Positions 5,059-5,732 of a DNA stretch of 5,732 bases are shown one piece after another; within the stretch, counting starts at the first letter, position 1, and the number at the start of each line of letters is the position of its first letter. A model generated the notes under the pieces. That model was not told the origin of the DNA. It was given only the letters and a program-made list of their open reading frames with translations, and ran no database searches. The stretch is taken from NCBI RefSeq assembly GCF_946478925.1, contig NZ_CAMLDP010000095.1:1-5732 (forward strand), in the 5' to 3' direction. This stretch comes from an uncultured Nitrososphaera sp. Its GTDB lineage: Archaea; Thermoproteota; Nitrososphaeria; Nitrososphaerales; Nitrososphaeraceae. The translations under genes were made by a program, and so were the position numbers.

Positions 5059-5732
5059 CAGCTTGTCGCCCTCATCATCTTCCACCTGGAAGCTTTTTGG
5101 CCGTTGTTAGTCTGCGAAGAGGGGCCCTTTTTCACCAGTTCTGACTGCAAAAGCGCTGCCGCCACCGCAGCCTGGGCGTTCTTTGACGCTTCGGCCTTGA
5201 CCTCCTCGTTCATCCTGTCGAATATCTTGAAGCGGTCGAGGTAGTCGGTCGAAATCTCGCCCTTGATAAAGTTCTGCTCGTTCATTATGGTCTTGTACAG
5301 CGGGATTGTTGTGTTGATGCCCTCTATGGTAAACTCGTCCAGCGCATTTCTCATCCTCACGCGGGCCTCTTCAAAGTTGCTGCCCCACGCAAGCAGCTTT
5401 GCGACAAGCGAGTCGTAGTAGCCAGAGACTGTGCAGCCTGGGTACAGATAAGTGTCAACCCTGACGCCGGGGCCGTAGGGGATGTTGCAGTTTGGCACCA
5501 CACCCGTGGACGGCGCAAAGTCGTAGAACGGGTCCTCGGCGTTTATACGACATTCTATTGCACAGCCGTTTATCTTTAGGTCTTCCTGCTTGAACGGGAT
5601 CTCGCCTCCCTGCGCCACGTGGATCTGCAGTTTCACCAGGTCAAGGCCGGTCACAAGCTCTGTCACAGGGTGCTCTACCTGCAGGCGGGAGTTTATCTCG
5701 ATAAAGTAAAAGTTGCCTTCCGGGTCGCGCAA
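5058..5732 (-). CDS. accC: Biotin carboxylase subunit of acetyl-CoA/propionyl-CoA carboxylase (C-terminal half; 5' part beyond window)
   Basis: The enzyme uses ATP and bicarbonate to carboxylate the biotin on the neighbouring carrier protein. The frame runs off the window edge; the TTG at 5732 is an internal Leu codon, so about 275 N-terminal residues (by comparison with E. coli AccC) are missing. Numbered from the edge, EINSRLQVEH at 12-21 is the catalytic signature and matches E. coli Glu288, Asn290, Arg292 and Glu296. ECRINAED at 60-67 has Arg62 at the place of Arg338. GVRVDTYLYPGCTV and YYDSLVAKL (89-113) are the biotin carboxylase C-terminal domain. The E. coli-like core ends near residue 171. 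A tail of about 53 residues follows, first an Ala/Glu-rich probable helix (174-202) and then a polar, probably disordered end. The carboxylase and carrier are separate proteins here, as in other archaea. The stop overlaps the accB start by one base. The function is firm; substrate range and pathway role are from knowledge of the group. It is also called accA or pccA in archaeal work. Confidence 0.93.
   Translation of the reverse strand: MRDPEGNFYFIEINSRLQVEHPVTELVTGLDLVKLQIHVAQGGEIPFKQEDLKINGCAIECRINAEDPFYDFAPSTGVVPNCNIPYGPGVRVDTYLYPGCTVSGYYDSLVAKLLAWGSNFEEARVRMRNALDEFTIEGINTTIPLYKTIMNEQNFIKGEISTDYLDRFKIFDRMNEEVKAEASKNAQAAVAAALLQSELVKKGPSSQTNNGQKASRWKMMRATS
5069..5073 (-). promoter_or_regulatory. 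Ribosome-binding site of the carrier protein gene (GAGGG)
   Basis: On the - strand GAGGG lies ten bases before the ATG at 5058. This is the same spacing as the GGTGG sites of the left-hand operon, and it decides for this start over the GTG at 5085. Confidence 0.45.

Noticed and set aside
5083..5085. GTG start for a longer biotin carrier protein
   Set aside because: It has no ribosome-binding motif and a 28-base overlap; the ATG at 5058 has GAGGG at ten bases and a TGATG overlap.
4499..5110. Open frame of 203 codons on the + strand
   Set aside because: It is the antisense shadow of the carrier-protein gene, rich in Ser/Leu/Pro and without family motifs.
1..5732. tRNA, rRNA, CRISPR arrays, insertion sequences or attachment sites
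   Set aside because: I saw no repeat array, cloverleaf, transposase motif or long inverted repeat; coding sequence fills nearly all of the window.

Overview
The window looks like a piece of an ammonia-oxidising archaeon of the Nitrososphaera type (Thaumarchaeota/Nitrososphaerota). The evidence is a GC-rich coding style that still uses ATA, AGG and AGA codons, TATA-box promoters placed for leaderless transcripts, oligo-T tracts instead of clear bacterial terminators, a CFI-box membrane protein of a kind I associate with this group, and an archaeal-type split biotin carboxylase/carrier pair. The genus is inferred from remembered family resemblance, not from a search. Coding density is very high and no gap exceeds about 70 bases. 

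Left part (1-3181, + strand): three tightly coupled genes. They are the 3' part of larC (nickel insertion into the pincer cofactor), larE (sulfur insertase with a PP-loop and exactly three cysteines) and a group I NifS/IscS cysteine desulfurase. larC and larE overlap by four bases, and larE and the desulfurase are two bases apart. Both downstream genes carry the same GGTGG ribosome-binding motif ten bases before the ATG. This looks like a nickel-pincer nucleotide (NPN) cofactor operon with its own sulfur supply. The three-cysteine pattern of LarE fits the [4Fe-4S]-dependent, non-sacrificial class. larB and the NPN-using enzyme (LarA-like) are not in the window. 

Middle (3182-4527, + strand): two single genes, each with its own promoter. 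The first is a PrxQ/BCP-type peroxiredoxin. The second is an exported or membrane protein with a signal peptide, a CFI-box (Cys63) and several C-terminal membrane segments. In both, the TATA element is centred about 27 bases before the ATG, so both mRNAs are probably leaderless. 

Right part (4546-5732, - strand): the carboxylase genes, convergent with the CFI-box gene. The biotin carboxyl carrier protein gene follows the biotin carboxylase gene, whose 5' part lies beyond the window edge, with a TGATG stop/start overlap. Together with a carboxyltransferase encoded elsewhere they would form acetyl-CoA/propionyl-CoA carboxylase, the CO2-fixing enzyme of the 3-hydroxypropionate/4-hydroxybutyrate cycle in these archaea. 

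The most notable item is the larC-larE-desulfurase cassette. The rest is mostly ordinary core metabolism.
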